A stretch of 64,000 nucleotides of DNA from a bacterium (GTDB lineage Bacteria; Armatimonadota; Fimbriimonadia; Fimbriimonadales; Fimbriimonadaceae). The position numbers and the translations under genes were made by a program. The notes below the pieces were generated by a model. That model ran no database searches, was not told the DNA's origin, and was given only the letters and a program-made list of their open reading frames with translations. Within the stretch, counting starts at the first letter, position 1; every line of letters begins with the position of its first letter. The stretch spans positions 737,632-801,631 of the forward strand of contig JAIXQR010000001.1 of assembly GCA_027485645.1 (NCBI GenBank), given 5' to 3'. Positions 49,893-59,249 of this stretch are shown piece after piece.

Positions 49893-52425
49893 AGGTCTAA
49901 CTCAGGCACAACCGGGTTGGCTCAGCGCCCTGGTGCCCGGTTTGGCGGACGCCGATATGGCGCTACGGGGACTTGAAACCTGGCTGGTGGCCTCAGGGAG
50001 TCCGGCGCTTTTCGCGGAAGAGCTTTCGGCTAACCCTGCCGGCGCACATCGCCTGTTGCAATTGCTTGGCACCTCGGGGCCAGTGGCGCAGTCTTTTCAG
50101 CAGAACCCAGAGCTCGGAATCACGGTTCTGGACGAGTCGACTTACCACGACGAGGTTGAGGTGTCTTCCTTGCTCGCCGAGGGACAGCTTCTGCTCCAAG
50201 CCAGCCGGAGCTATACCCACGGGCTTGATCGTCTCCGGTTTCTGAAGCAGAAGTGGTCGGCCGTCATTGTTTCGCACGATCTGGACGAAAGCTGGCCGCA
50301 GCCCAAAGTCTGGGCCGCGCTCAGTGCGTTGGCCGACGTCGTCCTAAAGCTCGCGACGGAGTGGGTTTGGAAGTCCGTCGCGCCCGGGCAGAGCATGCCT
50401 TGCCCGGTGGGAATTGTCGCCTTCGGAAAACACGGCGGGAATGAAGTCAACTACAGCTCTGACCTCGATTTAGTCTATGTTCTGCACGAAAACATAGAGG
50501 AATCGTTGGAGCCGGTCGCGGTGCGGTTCTGTGAAACTCTCGGACGTGCGCTAGAAGACCCGATGGGGCGGGGAAAGCTGTATCGCACCGATCTGCGGCT
50601 CCGACCGTACGGCGCGGCGGGTCCGCTGCTGGCAAAGTTCCGCGCTTACCGCGCCTATTACGAGCTTTACGCGGAGGCCTGGGAAGTTCAGGCTCTCCTT
50701 CGGTCACGGGTCGTGTGGGGCTCCGACGAGCTGCGGCGGGACTGGGAACAGCTGCGAAAATCGACTTGCTTTGGTCGCCCGCTCTCCGAAGTCAGCCTTG
50801 ACGCGATGCTGGCGATGCGGGAGCGCATTGAGCAAACGTGTTCGGCCAACGACATCAAGCGAGGTGCCGGCGGCATTCGTGATGTCGAGTTCATTTGCCA
50901 AATCTTGCAGTTGGCAACCGGCCTCGACCCCGCGCAGCCAACAACGCTTCGAGTTCTGTCTGAGCTCGGGCGCACTGGTCGGTTGAGTAAAGCTGACTGC
51001 GAAGTCCTCGCGAACGGCTACGAGTGGTTGCGAAAACTGGAGCACCGCATTCAGTTTGAGGATAGTCGCCAAACCCACGAAGTTCCGCCCAGCGGTCCCG
51101 CCCTCACGAAAATTGCTCGATTGATGAATGAAGGCACAGAAGAGCAGTTCCTTGCGGAACTCAAGCGCCGGCGTGCCCAGGTGAGCGGCGTGTACAACCG
51201 CCTGCTGCCTACGACGTCTCAGTCATACCGAGATCAAGTGCTGGCGCAGGAGCCCAAGATTCAGGACTGGTTTGACGCCTTGCCCGAGAAGGATGAGTTC
51301 TACCGTCAACTCGCGATGAACGCAGACTCGATGGACCGAGTCCTGCCGCTGGTTCGGTTCTCACCCCGGTTGGTGGAGTCCCTCAAGCACTCGCTCCCAA
51401 TAACGGAGGAAATCCTGAGTGGAGAAGTGCTGGAAGAACTGCCGAACGAGCTTCACATTTCCAACACCGAGGATCTGCCGGTTGTTTATCGCGAAGCGTT
51501 TTTGGAGAATCTCGTCCAGTTCGCCATTGCGGGTGGCCCTCCGCCGGTGGTGCCGCTTTCGCAACTCGCTCAGCAAGCCATCGCGGTTGCGGCTCAAGAA
51601 GCCAACTTTGTCGGGAGCGTGATCGCGCTTGGGAGTCTTGGGCGAGAGGATATGGGGCCCGGGTCAGACGCGGATGTATTGCTTCTGGTTGAGGATAAAC
51701 AGCAGACTTCTGAGCAATCCGCCCAGTTGATGCTCCGATTGCTTCAGAACTGGCGGCAAAGAGGCATGCCGCTGGAAGTCGATTCGCGGTTGCGCCCGGA
51801 CGGTCGCAAGGGTCTTCTGGTTCGCACGTTGCATGGCTTTGATAGTTATGCGGCCCGAGATATGGAGAACTGGGAGCGGTTTGCCCTCGGTAATGCCCGG
51901 TTGATCTACGGTGATCCTCGTGCCTTGCTGCACGTTTTGGCGTCCGCACGCATCGAGACCGATCGGCAACAAGCATGGACCGAGCTCGTTGAAATGAAAG
52001 CGCGGATTGAGCAGGAACGCGTTCGGGCGCATCATAGCCACCGCGACGTGAAGCTCGGCTACGGCGGCCTTTCGGATATTGAGTGGACCGTGCGAATGAT
52101 TGAGCTGCTCGGTCCCTGCGCACGGCGTCCCCAGGACGGCGCCGATTTGCGATCCCGAATTCGAAAACTTAATCAAGAAGGATTTCTGAATGTCTTTGAA
52201 GCGGAAATCCTAAACATCGGGCTGGCCTTCCTGCTGGAAGTTCGTATGCGGTTGGTGCTTGCCGGGTTTGAAGGTGATTTGATTCCGGAGAATCCGGACA
52301 AGCTGCAAATGCTAGCTGAGCCGATGGGGCTGACCAGCGCGAACGCATTTCTTGATCAGAAACAGCGAATTTGTGATGACGTTCGGAACCTATTTCAGGA
52401 GACAATAGAGCGACTTCGCGGATGA
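49864..52425 (+). CDS. glnE: Glutamine synthetase adenylyltransferase
   Basis: 853 residues from a GTG at 49864, shorter than the about 945 of E. coli GlnE. It adds and removes AMP on glutamine synthetase according to nitrogen status. Two nucleotidyltransferase domains are seen: GKHGGNEVNYSSDLDLVYV with GKLYRTDLRLRPYG in the first half (deadenylylation), and GSLGREDMGPGSDADVLLLVED with DSRLRPDGRKG in the second. The KRGAGGIRDVEF and GYGGLSDIEW segments follow each. No glnA or glnB is in the window. Confidence 0.93.
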   Translation: MDQSTIQRIEGLTQAQPGWLSALVPGLADADMALRGLETWLVASGSPALFAEELSANPAGAHRLLQLLGTSGPVAQSFQQNPELGITVLDESTYHDEVEVSSLLAEGQLLLQASRSYTHGLDRLRFLKQKWSAVIVSHDLDESWPQPKVWAALSALADVVLKLATEWVWKSVAPGQSMPCPVGIVAFGKHGGNEVNYSSDLDLVYVLHENIEESLEPVAVRFCETLGRALEDPMGRGKLYRTDLRLRPYGAAGPLLAKFRAYRAYYELYAEAWEVQALLRSRVVWGSDELRRDWEQLRKSTCFGRPLSEVSLDAMLAMRERIEQTCSANDIKRGAGGIRDVEFICQILQLATGLDPAQPTTLRVLSELGRTGRLSKADCEVLANGYEWLRKLEHRIQFEDSRQTHEVPPSGPALTKIARLMNEGTEEQFLAELKRRRAQVSGVYNRLLPTTSQSYRDQVLAQEPKIQDWFDALPEKDEFYRQLAMNADSMDRVLPLVRFSPRLVESLKHSLPITEEILSGEVLEELPNELHISNTEDLPVVYREAFLENLVQFAIAGGPPPVVPLSQLAQQAIAVAAQEANFVGSVIALGSLGREDMGPGSDADVLLLVEDKQQTSEQSAQLMLRLLQNWRQRGMPLEVDSRLRPDGRKGLLVRTLHGFDSYAARDMENWERFALGNARLIYGDPRALLHVLASARIETDRQQAWTELVEMKARIEQERVRAHHSHRDVKLGYGGLSDIEWTVRMIELLGPCARRPQDGADLRSRIRKLNQEGFLNVFEAEILNIGLAFLLEVRMRLVLAGFEGDLIPENPDKLQMLAEPMGLTSANAFLDQKQRICDDVRNLFQETIERLRG

Positions 52426-53099
52426 ACGTTTTCGGATTGACTTTGCTGGGGGCTTATCTTTTGGGCGGTATTCCGTTTGGAGTACTGGTCGCCCGAATGC
52501 AGGGCATTGATATCACGCAGGTCGGAAGCGGAAACATCGGCGCAACCAACGTCGTTCGAGCCCTTGGTCCACGGTGGGGCACCGTGACGTTTGTGCTGGA
52601 CATGCTGAAAGGGTTGATCCCGAGCTTGGTGGCACGCCAACTTTTCACCGCGCCGCTGATGGGGCTAGATCCCCAGGCGCTCTGGTTCATTTGCGGTTTG
52701 GTAGCGGTCATCGGACACGCAAAGAGTCCTTTTCTGAAGTTTAAAGGCGGAAAAGGGGTTTCCACCGCGCTGGGTGCAGGGCTGGGTTCCGCGCCGCTGG
52801 TTGCGCTGGGAGCCTTCGTGGTCTTTGCGATCGTTCTTGGCACGATCCGTTACATGGCGGTGGCCAGTATGGTCGCGGTTTGTTCGGCGGTTTTGTTCGC
52901 CGTGATCCTACCGGGACAGTCTTTGCAGGTCGTTCCGCTATTTTTCTTACTCGCGGCGTTGGTGGTGTTTCTACATCACAAAAACATTGCTAGACTTAGG
53001 GCCGGAACGGAGCCTAAGTTCGCATTCCGCAAATCGAGCGAGCAAGCATCAGCAGCGTCAAGTCAAGACGAATCTCCCATGGCGTCTCACAAGGAATAA
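52422..53099 (+). CDS. plsY: Acyl-phosphate:glycerol-3-phosphate acyltransferase
   Basis: 225 residues with five or six membrane helices, ATGA overlap with glnE. PlsY starts phospholipid synthesis from acyl phosphate. The three conserved loops are GSGNIGATNVVRALG, FKGGKGVSTALG and FLHHKNIARLRAGTEPK. A hydrophilic tail of about 25 residues (SSEQASAASSQDES) is added at the C-terminus. Confidence 0.95.
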   Translation: MNVFGLTLLGAYLLGGIPFGVLVARMQGIDITQVGSGNIGATNVVRALGPRWGTVTFVLDMLKGLIPSLVARQLFTAPLMGLDPQALWFICGLVAVIGHAKSPFLKFKGGKGVSTALGAGLGSAPLVALGAFVVFAIVLGTIRYMAVASMVAVCSAVLFAVILPGQSLQVVPLFFLLAALVVFLHHKNIARLRAGTEPKFAFRKSSEQASAASSQDESPMASHKE

Positions 53100-53101
53100 C
53101 T

Positions 53102-53890
53102 ATGCCGGTAGATCTATTTACAGTTGGTGCAGGATGCCTAACTTGGATTCCGGTCGCCATCATGGCGGTGAGCCTGATTCAGTGGATGATCGCCGGGGAT
53201 ATTGACCTTCCAAGCGGCTTTCTGGGGCTCTTGGTGAGCGTTGGACTTGGTACGGTTGCCATGCGACCACCGGCACCGATTCACGCGCCGATCGCGCTTT
53301 TCGTCGCGGTTGCCACGGTTGTCGTTTATCCCTTCCTTCGCGGCACGATGCAAATGCGCGAGCTGAAGAACTTTGAAGTGGATGAGCTAGAGCGTGCGTA
53401 CGATCTGCTCGGCCAGCAGCCAATGAATCCATTGCCGAAGTTTCGGGTTGCGAAGCAGCTATACGTGCTTGGGCTTCACGGACACGCGATTCGAATTGCC
53501 GAAGCTGTTCTGCCCCAACTTCCGAAAGATCTTTTTACCGACGAGCATCGCATTTGGCGACAGTGGCAGTACACGCCGCAGACTCCGGCGATGTTCGCGC
53601 CGATCAGTTGCAGCGAGTGCGGTCACCGAAATGATCCGGGACGGACTCATTGTTTCCAATGCGGCGCGCCGCATCTTTTGAACCGGTTCCGCGGAAAGAT
53701 CTTGCCTAAGAGTCAAGGGCGGAAGATTCTGGCAGCTTGGATTGCCCTCGTCATCATGCTTGTTGGATTGCCATTTGCCGGAAATCTGCCAATTGGCGGG
53801 GCCGTCGCCGTCGTCATCGCGTGCTTATCTGGAGCGGCGCTCGTGCTGTTTCTCGCGTTTCGTCCATCAAACGAAGGCGCAACGGCTTAA
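53102..53890 (+). CDS. Zinc-ribbon membrane protein of unknown function
   Basis: 262 residues. Three N-terminal helices (about residues 8-80) and two C-terminal helices (about 205-255) flank a cytoplasmic region. That region carries a zinc ribbon, CSECGHRNDPGRTHCFQCG near residue 165. It lies between plsY and the LptF/G-like gene with 2-bp and 15-bp gaps, so a role in envelope assembly is possible. No family recognised. Confidence 0.72.
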   Translation: MPVDLFTVGAGCLTWIPVAIMAVSLIQWMIAGDIDLPSGFLGLLVSVGLGTVAMRPPAPIHAPIALFVAVATVVVYPFLRGTMQMRELKNFEVDELERAYDLLGQQPMNPLPKFRVAKQLYVLGLHGHAIRIAEAVLPQLPKDLFTDEHRIWRQWQYTPQTPAMFAPISCSECGHRNDPGRTHCFQCGAPHLLNRFRGKILPKSQGRKILAAWIALVIMLVGLPFAGNLPIGGAVAVVIACLSGAALVLFLAFRPSNEGATA

Positions 53891-53905
53891 ACTAAGCCGC
53901 GTCGC

Positions 53906-54982
53906 ATGAAGAAACTAGATCTGTACATCCTCCGCGAGATGGTCGTGCCATTCATCCTGGGCACATTTCTCGTGGTTCTAATGTTCCAGATTAACGCCTA
54001 CATGTTCATGGCGAAGACTTACAACCTGGAGAATGTCCCTTACACGGCCGTTCTACAGTACATCCTTTTCCGCACGCCTGAGTTCATGAAGCAAACCCTG
54101 CCGGTTGGGGTCTCGCTCGGGGCTTCGCTTGCCATCACGCGGCTTGCGCGGGAAAGTGAGATCACGGCAATGCGCGCGGCCGGGACGCGACTGTTGCGGA
54201 TTGTCTTGCCCGTGGCGATTTTTGGGATTTTTGTCTCCGTCGGCAATTTCTTCCTCGTTGAGAACCTGATTCCAGACTGGACTCGCCGCGCCAATGCGAT
54301 CCTGATTCAGTCTGGAATCATGGGGCTCAGCCGGCCAACGATGAAAGCCAACTCGATTATCGAGCTGAACCAATACACCGCGTCGTTCGGAATCATTCGT
54401 CGCGTGGACGAGTACCGATTCGACATCTCAAACATAACGCTGTTTGAGCAGGTTGGGCCCAAGAAAGTCGGGATCATCACTGCCGAAACTGCCCAATACG
54501 ACCGCGGCGTGTGGACGTTTAAGAATGGCTACTACGTTGAGATTGAGGATGGAAACGTGATTGTTGCCAAGCCGAGAAAGAGCTTCCAGGTCAACCAGAA
54601 AATCGTGGTTGATGGACTATTTGGCGCGGGGCAGGTAGCGGAACGAACCATCACAGAGTTGCAAGCCTCGATTGATACCGCCCGAAAGCTGGGGGCAGAC
54701 CCGAAGAAGGAGGAGCTTGAGCTGCAGTCGCGCTACAGCATTCCCGTGGCCTGCTTTGTGTTTGCCGTGACATCTCCCGTGTTCGCGCTCGTGTTCGCGC
54801 GGACGGGCGGGTTTGTTGGCGTTATGGTCAGCTTTGTCGTGGTGTTGTTGTACTTTAACGCCTATGTTGTGTCCACGGAGATCTTGAGCAAGTCCTCGGC
54901 GGTGCCGGTTTTGGTTGCGGCATGGGCTCCCAATCTCATCTTCTTTGTCCTAGGTGTGTTTGCGATTTGGAGATTGGAGTGA
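53906..54982 (+). CDS. LptF/LptG family LPS-export permease
   Basis: 358 residues with three N-terminal and three C-terminal membrane helices around a beta-jellyroll periplasmic domain (residues 100-270). LYILREMVVPFILGTFLVVLMF at the start and SIPVACFVFAVTSPVFALVF in the second half match YjgP/YjgQ proteins, which with LptB pull LPS out of the inner membrane. A single such gene is present here; the partner and lptB are not. The following LptD-like gene overlaps its stop (GTGA). Confidence 0.9.
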   Translation: MKKLDLYILREMVVPFILGTFLVVLMFQINAYMFMAKTYNLENVPYTAVLQYILFRTPEFMKQTLPVGVSLGASLAITRLARESEITAMRAAGTRLLRIVLPVAIFGIFVSVGNFFLVENLIPDWTRRANAILIQSGIMGLSRPTMKANSIIELNQYTASFGIIRRVDEYRFDISNITLFEQVGPKKVGIITAETAQYDRGVWTFKNGYYVEIEDGNVIVAKPRKSFQVNQKIVVDGLFGAGQVAERTITELQASIDTARKLGADPKKEELELQSRYSIPVACFVFAVTSPVFALVFARTGGFVGVMVSFVVVLLYFNAYVVSTEILSKSSAVPVLVAAWAPNLIFFVLGVFAIWRLE

Positions 54983-57276
54983 AGGGTGGGCGAACCCTTT
55001 GCCTCGCCTTCGTGCTCAGTTCCGCCTCGGTCGCCTCGGCCCAGGTGTTTGGGAGCTACGAACTCCTCCGCTATGGCTATCCGCTGATCAATCGGGATCC
55101 TAATCGCGCGCCGATCAATCTTCCCACTGGAAGCGCAACCACCAATCCGGGGGCTCCGGCGCGTACCAATGACAATGAGCTTGAGATCCTGCGGGCTGGG
55201 TCACTGAACCGGGATGGAAAGCAGGTTCAGATCACCGGTGGAACCGAGGTCTTGTACCGTGGATATCGATGCTTTGCCGACAAGATCGACGGCAATCTTG
55301 ACACAGAAGTTTTTGACCTCAGCGGTAACGTGAAGATCATCGGTGCCGATGCGGTGGTTTACGGCGACAAGGTTCGGTTCAACTTTAAGGAAGAGAGCTA
55401 CGTCTCCGAGCGCGGAGGCGGCATGCTTCGTCCATCGCTGCTGAAGGGCGCGGTTACCGACAACGTGTACATCTCCTCGGTAGCCGCCGACGGCACCGAG
55501 CGCGAGAACCATTTCAAGGAAAGCGACTTCACCACGTGTAGCCTGGGCGATCACGCGCACTACGAAATTGAGTCTGCCGACGCCGTGGTGCGCACGAACA
55601 AGCGGGTGATTTTTCGAAAGGCTCGAATTCGGTTCTTCGGCAAAACCATCATTACGATTCCGTTCCTGTCAATTCCGATCGAAGACCAGAAGTCGCGTTA
55701 TTCCCCCGATGTCGGGCAGAGCCGAGACGAAGGCTATTACGTCAAGAACCGTTTTGGACTGTCGGCTTCCGACCGGATGGCTACCGATCTGAGGGTGGAT
55801 TACATGTCCAAGTTTGGGCCCGCTTTGGGCACCGACTATGCCTACGCCAACGGCAAGATGGACGGACTGACCCAGATCTACACCGTGTTAGGATCGGTCG
55901 GGACGCTCACGATGAAGAACCAGCACCGGCAACAGCTGGGCAGCGGCGAACTTTCTCTTCAGAACGACTATCAGAGAAACAACTATCTGACCTCGCCCGG
56001 CTCTACGCTGTTTACGACCAGTGGTCAATACAACCTTCGGTCGCGCGATGCGAATACCAGCCTGAACTTTCAACGAAATCGCAGTGAGTTTGGCGAGAGC
56101 GTTTCGGAAACGGAGGTGATTTCGATCAGCGATGATCGATCCATCGGACAGCTCCAGACTTCGAGCAACCTCAGCTACTCGGTAAACCGGAACGCGTACG
56201 GAGACTCGAACTCGTTCGAGTCCAAACAGCTGGATGTGCGGTTTCGGGCGAACCAGAACCTTCCGTTCGCAAATGCCGTGCTGGAGTACCAACGCCTAGT
56301 GCCCGTTGGTGACAACGTCGGCGGGTTCGGAACGGCGGATCGAACGCCGGTACTGACGCTCACCTCCGATGCGACGAAGTTGCTTGGGAAATCCCAGGGA
56401 AGGGCATTGCCTTTCCGAACCAGCTTATCGATTGGTGAGTTCGGCGGATTGCAGGGCTCGCGGGTGACGCGGAGCATTTTCGACTGGACGATGAACAAGA
56501 GTTCTGGTGGTCGGTCCCGTTTCAGCTTTGACTATTCGAGCGTGTTTAAGCAGTCCATGTACTCCGATGACACCGCGCAATACGTGGTGGGTGCGGGTTG
56601 GAACGCGGGATACCGGCTAGGTGGCGACACGTCGGCCAACCTTCGCTACAACTATTTGCGGCCCGAAGGGTACACGCCCCTGGCGCAGGACCGTACGGGA
56701 CGCACGCACACGTCAACGTTCGATGTCTCTACTCGGCCGTTGCGAACCTTCCTAATTGGAGCACAGACGGGTTTTGACTTTAACCAATCCAAGCAAAGTG
56801 ATATCGGTTGGCAGCAGTTCAACTTGCGCACGGAGTACCGGCCGAGACAGTACTTCAACTTTCGAACGCTGACCACTTACGACACGATTTCCCAGAACTG
56901 GAGCAGCGTTCGGCTTGATTTCACTTACCAGCCCGGAGCGACGTTCGTCACGCTTGGCGCGCGCTACGACGGCTTTCAGAAGCGGTGGTCAAACGCGAAC
57001 TTGTACTTGGCCAACCTGAAGTGGGGTCGAACGCGGGTCGGCGCGGTGCTTTCTTACAACGGCTTCACAAAGGAGATCGACGCGGCCCAGTACAACGCGG
57101 TGTACGACCTGCATTGTTGGGAGCTCGTGATGAGCTTGTCGGAGTACAAGACGGGCTTCCGTCCGGGCCGGGAAGTCCAAGTGTTTTTCCGGCTGAAGGC
57201 GTTCCCAACCGACCTGCCGTTTGGCATTGGCCGGCGTGGTCAGTCGATTGGATCGAACATCGGTTTCAACAACTAA
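54979..57276 (+). CDS. LptD/OstA-like outer-membrane LPS assembly protein
   Basis: 765 residues from a GTG at 54979 that gives a signal peptide (TLCLAFVLSSASVASA). An OstA/LptA-type jellyroll (about residues 60-200, with DGKQVQITGGTEVLY, ADKIDGNLDTEVFDLSGNV) is followed by FTTCSLGDHAHYEIESADAVV. The long C-terminal part has alternating aromatic/polar strands ending in Asn (SNIGFNN), as in a 26-strand barrel. LptD inserts LPS in the outer leaflet. The cysteine pattern of Proteobacterial LptD is not conserved. Paired with the LptF/G-like gene. Confidence 0.85.
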   Translation: MKGGRTLCLAFVLSSASVASAQVFGSYELLRYGYPLINRDPNRAPINLPTGSATTNPGAPARTNDNELEILRAGSLNRDGKQVQITGGTEVLYRGYRCFADKIDGNLDTEVFDLSGNVKIIGADAVVYGDKVRFNFKEESYVSERGGGMLRPSLLKGAVTDNVYISSVAADGTERENHFKESDFTTCSLGDHAHYEIESADAVVRTNKRVIFRKARIRFFGKTIITIPFLSIPIEDQKSRYSPDVGQSRDEGYYVKNRFGLSASDRMATDLRVDYMSKFGPALGTDYAYANGKMDGLTQIYTVLGSVGTLTMKNQHRQQLGSGELSLQNDYQRNNYLTSPGSTLFTTSGQYNLRSRDANTSLNFQRNRSEFGESVSETEVISISDDRSIGQLQTSSNLSYSVNRNAYGDSNSFESKQLDVRFRANQNLPFANAVLEYQRLVPVGDNVGGFGTADRTPVLTLTSDATKLLGKSQGRALPFRTSLSIGEFGGLQGSRVTRSIFDWTMNKSSGGRSRFSFDYSSVFKQSMYSDDTAQYVVGAGWNAGYRLGGDTSANLRYNYLRPEGYTPLAQDRTGRTHTSTFDVSTRPLRTFLIGAQTGFDFNQSKQSDIGWQQFNLRTEYRPRQYFNFRTLTTYDTISQNWSSVRLDFTYQPGATFVTLGARYDGFQKRWSNANLYLANLKWGRTRVGAVLSYNGFTKEIDAAQYNAVYDLHCWELVMSLSEYKTGFRPGREVQVFFRLKAFPTDLPFGIGRRGQSIGSNIGFNN

Positions 57277-57293
57277 CCTTCGTCTCCGCAGAT

Positions 57294-57299
57294 TAAACT
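57294..57299 (+). promoter_or_regulatory. -10 box (TAAACT) for the GT-C-like gene, leaderless arrangement
   Basis: TAAACT lies 8 nt before the ATG at 57308, in the 31-bp gap after the LptD-like gene. It would start a new transcript within the long plus-strand run. The intervening GACGGGCA has only a weak ribosome-site match. Confidence 0.4.
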
Positions 57300-57307
57300 G
57301 ACGGGCA

Positions 57308-59236
57308 ATGCTTGCCGTACTCATCACGTTTATCTTTTGCCTCGGATGGCTAGGGATTGGCAAGGCGCTTCTGGGCAAGCATTTAGAGCAGGAGGGAGGC
57401 ACGCTTGGCTTCAGCGTGGCCGGGCTCGTTGGGCTCGGCCTTTGTGGCTGGATCACGTTCTTCGTAGGACTGGTCCCCGGTGGATTGAACTGGGGGCTTT
57501 ACGTCGTGGGGGCGATCGCGGTTGTCGGCCTAGGTTTGTTGGCAAAGGGCGGCTTACGCGACATTCAGCCTTCGAGCTTGCTCGCAGCCGTGCCGGTGCT
57601 TTTCACCGGCCTCATCGGGGTGCTTGCTCCGAGCACAACGCTCGACTGGGACACGCTGGCGTATCACTTTGCCGTTCCCAAGATTTGGCTCCAGCACGGG
57701 CAGATTGATTTCATTTCGTTTATCCATCACTCCAATTTTCCGTTTGCCGTCGACAATCTGTACATTTGGGGCCTAAGCTGGGGAGGAGAAGCGGGAGCCA
57801 AGGCTTTTAGCGTTTGGTTTGCAGTGCTCGCGGTTCTGGGAGCCTTTGGCGCGGCCAGTGCGGCATACGGGAAGAAGGCCGGAATTTGGGCTGCGGTCTG
57901 CTTTGGCTGTCTGCCGATGGTCCTTTGGCTCAGCGGAACGGGCTACATCGATGTCAGTCAAGGGGTCTTTGCTGGACTGGCTCTGTACTACCTGGGGCAA
58001 TGGATTCAGAATCCTGAAGTCCCAAGTCGAGCCGTTCTCGGCGTGGTTTTGCTGGGGCTTGCGATGGCCAGCAAGTACACCGGATTGCAGACGGCGATTG
58101 TCTTCGCCTTGATTTTCGGATTTGTCGTGACGAGAAAGGGGCATGGCCTCAAGCTCTCGCCCGCCCTCATTCTCATTCCAATCGTCATCTGCGCGCCATG
58201 GTACTTGCGCAATATTGTAAATACCGGCAACCCGGTTTATCCCTTCTTCTATAGCGTTCTGAAAGGGAAGAACTGGAGCGATTACAACGCCAAGATCTAT
58301 GCAAACGAACAGCAGACTTTCGGCGTTGGGCGGGAAATTGCCAGCGCCGAACGGCCGGATTACACCGCGAATCCGCTAGAATTCTCCCGCTTACCGCACG
58401 CTATTTTCGGGCTTTCTTACCAGCCTGGGCGCTACATAAACCCGTCTCCGACGCAGGGGCAAGGAGTCCCGATGGGGGCGCTTGGCGCGGTTGGACTGCT
58501 TGCTCTCATCGCCTGGTTAGCGAGTGGTCGATCGCGAAAGTTCGAAGCGACGCTCATCGCGGGAGTCGGAGTGAGCTTGCTCATGTGGTTCTTCTTGAGC
58601 CAGCAAAGCCGCTACATCGTCGGTCTGATGTTCCCGCTTTCCATCCTCGCCGCTGGGGCAATATCGCGTTTGGCTATTGGCAAGGTGTTCCAGCTTCTGA
58701 TTCCCGTTCAGGCGCTTGCCGGGTTGTACGTGACCTACACGGCTGTCACGAGCGATCAACTGGAGGTTGCACTCGGCCAAACGGATCGGGAGGCCTACCG
58801 GGTGCGCCGCATCTCGTTTGCAGAACCTGCGGCGGAGATCAACTCGACGGTCAAGCCTGCGAAGATCGCGCTGTTTGATGAAGTGTTTGGCTTCTTGCTC
58901 GACGTGCCGTACTTCTGGGGCAACCCAGGACACACGACGGAGGTTGGCTACGAGGCCATGGAGACTCAGGATGACTTCGTGGATGGTTTGCAGAAGCAAG
59001 GAATCTCACACCTCTACTGGAACCTGAGCTTAACTCCGAAACCGCAGCGAGATGAGCTTCTGCAGGCATCCGGATTAGTGGGTACGCCGGTGGCGCTCAA
59101 TCCCGATGTGAGGGCGAATCTCATGGCTGATACGCAGAGCAAGTGGAAGCCATTACTCGTTGAAGCGATTGCTAGCGGCCGAATTCGGCTCGTAAAGGAG
59201 TTCGGTAGCCGAGTGATCTTGGAAATCGTTCGGTAA
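57308..59236 (+). CDS. Multi-pass membrane protein, GT-C glycosyltransferase-like
   Basis: 642 residues with about 12 membrane helices in the first 480 and a soluble C-terminal domain of about 150. After the third helix the first exterior loop reads STTLDWDTLAYHFAVPKIW; an acidic residue in this loop is the hallmark of GT-C enzymes (PMT/ArnT-like), which use polyprenyl-phosphate sugars. SKYTG and YLRNIVNTGNPVYPFFY, found in many such proteins, follow. A polyprenyl-phospho-arabinose donor from the DprE genes is one possible substrate, but that is inference. Confidence 0.75.
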   Translation: MLAVLITFIFCLGWLGIGKALLGKHLEQEGGTLGFSVAGLVGLGLCGWITFFVGLVPGGLNWGLYVVGAIAVVGLGLLAKGGLRDIQPSSLLAAVPVLFTGLIGVLAPSTTLDWDTLAYHFAVPKIWLQHGQIDFISFIHHSNFPFAVDNLYIWGLSWGGEAGAKAFSVWFAVLAVLGAFGAASAAYGKKAGIWAAVCFGCLPMVLWLSGTGYIDVSQGVFAGLALYYLGQWIQNPEVPSRAVLGVVLLGLAMASKYTGLQTAIVFALIFGFVVTRKGHGLKLSPALILIPIVICAPWYLRNIVNTGNPVYPFFYSVLKGKNWSDYNAKIYANEQQTFGVGREIASAERPDYTANPLEFSRLPHAIFGLSYQPGRYINPSPTQGQGVPMGALGAVGLLALIAWLASGRSRKFEATLIAGVGVSLLMWFFLSQQSRYIVGLMFPLSILAAGAISRLAIGKVFQLLIPVQALAGLYVTYTAVTSDQLEVALGQTDREAYRVRRISFAEPAAEINSTVKPAKIALFDEVFGFLLDVPYFWGNPGHTTEVGYEAMETQDDFVDGLQKQGISHLYWNLSLTPKPQRDELLQASGLVGTPVALNPDVRANLMADTQSKWKPLLVEAIASGRIRLVKEFGSRVILEIVR

Positions 59237-59249
59237 CCTTTGGGGCAAC

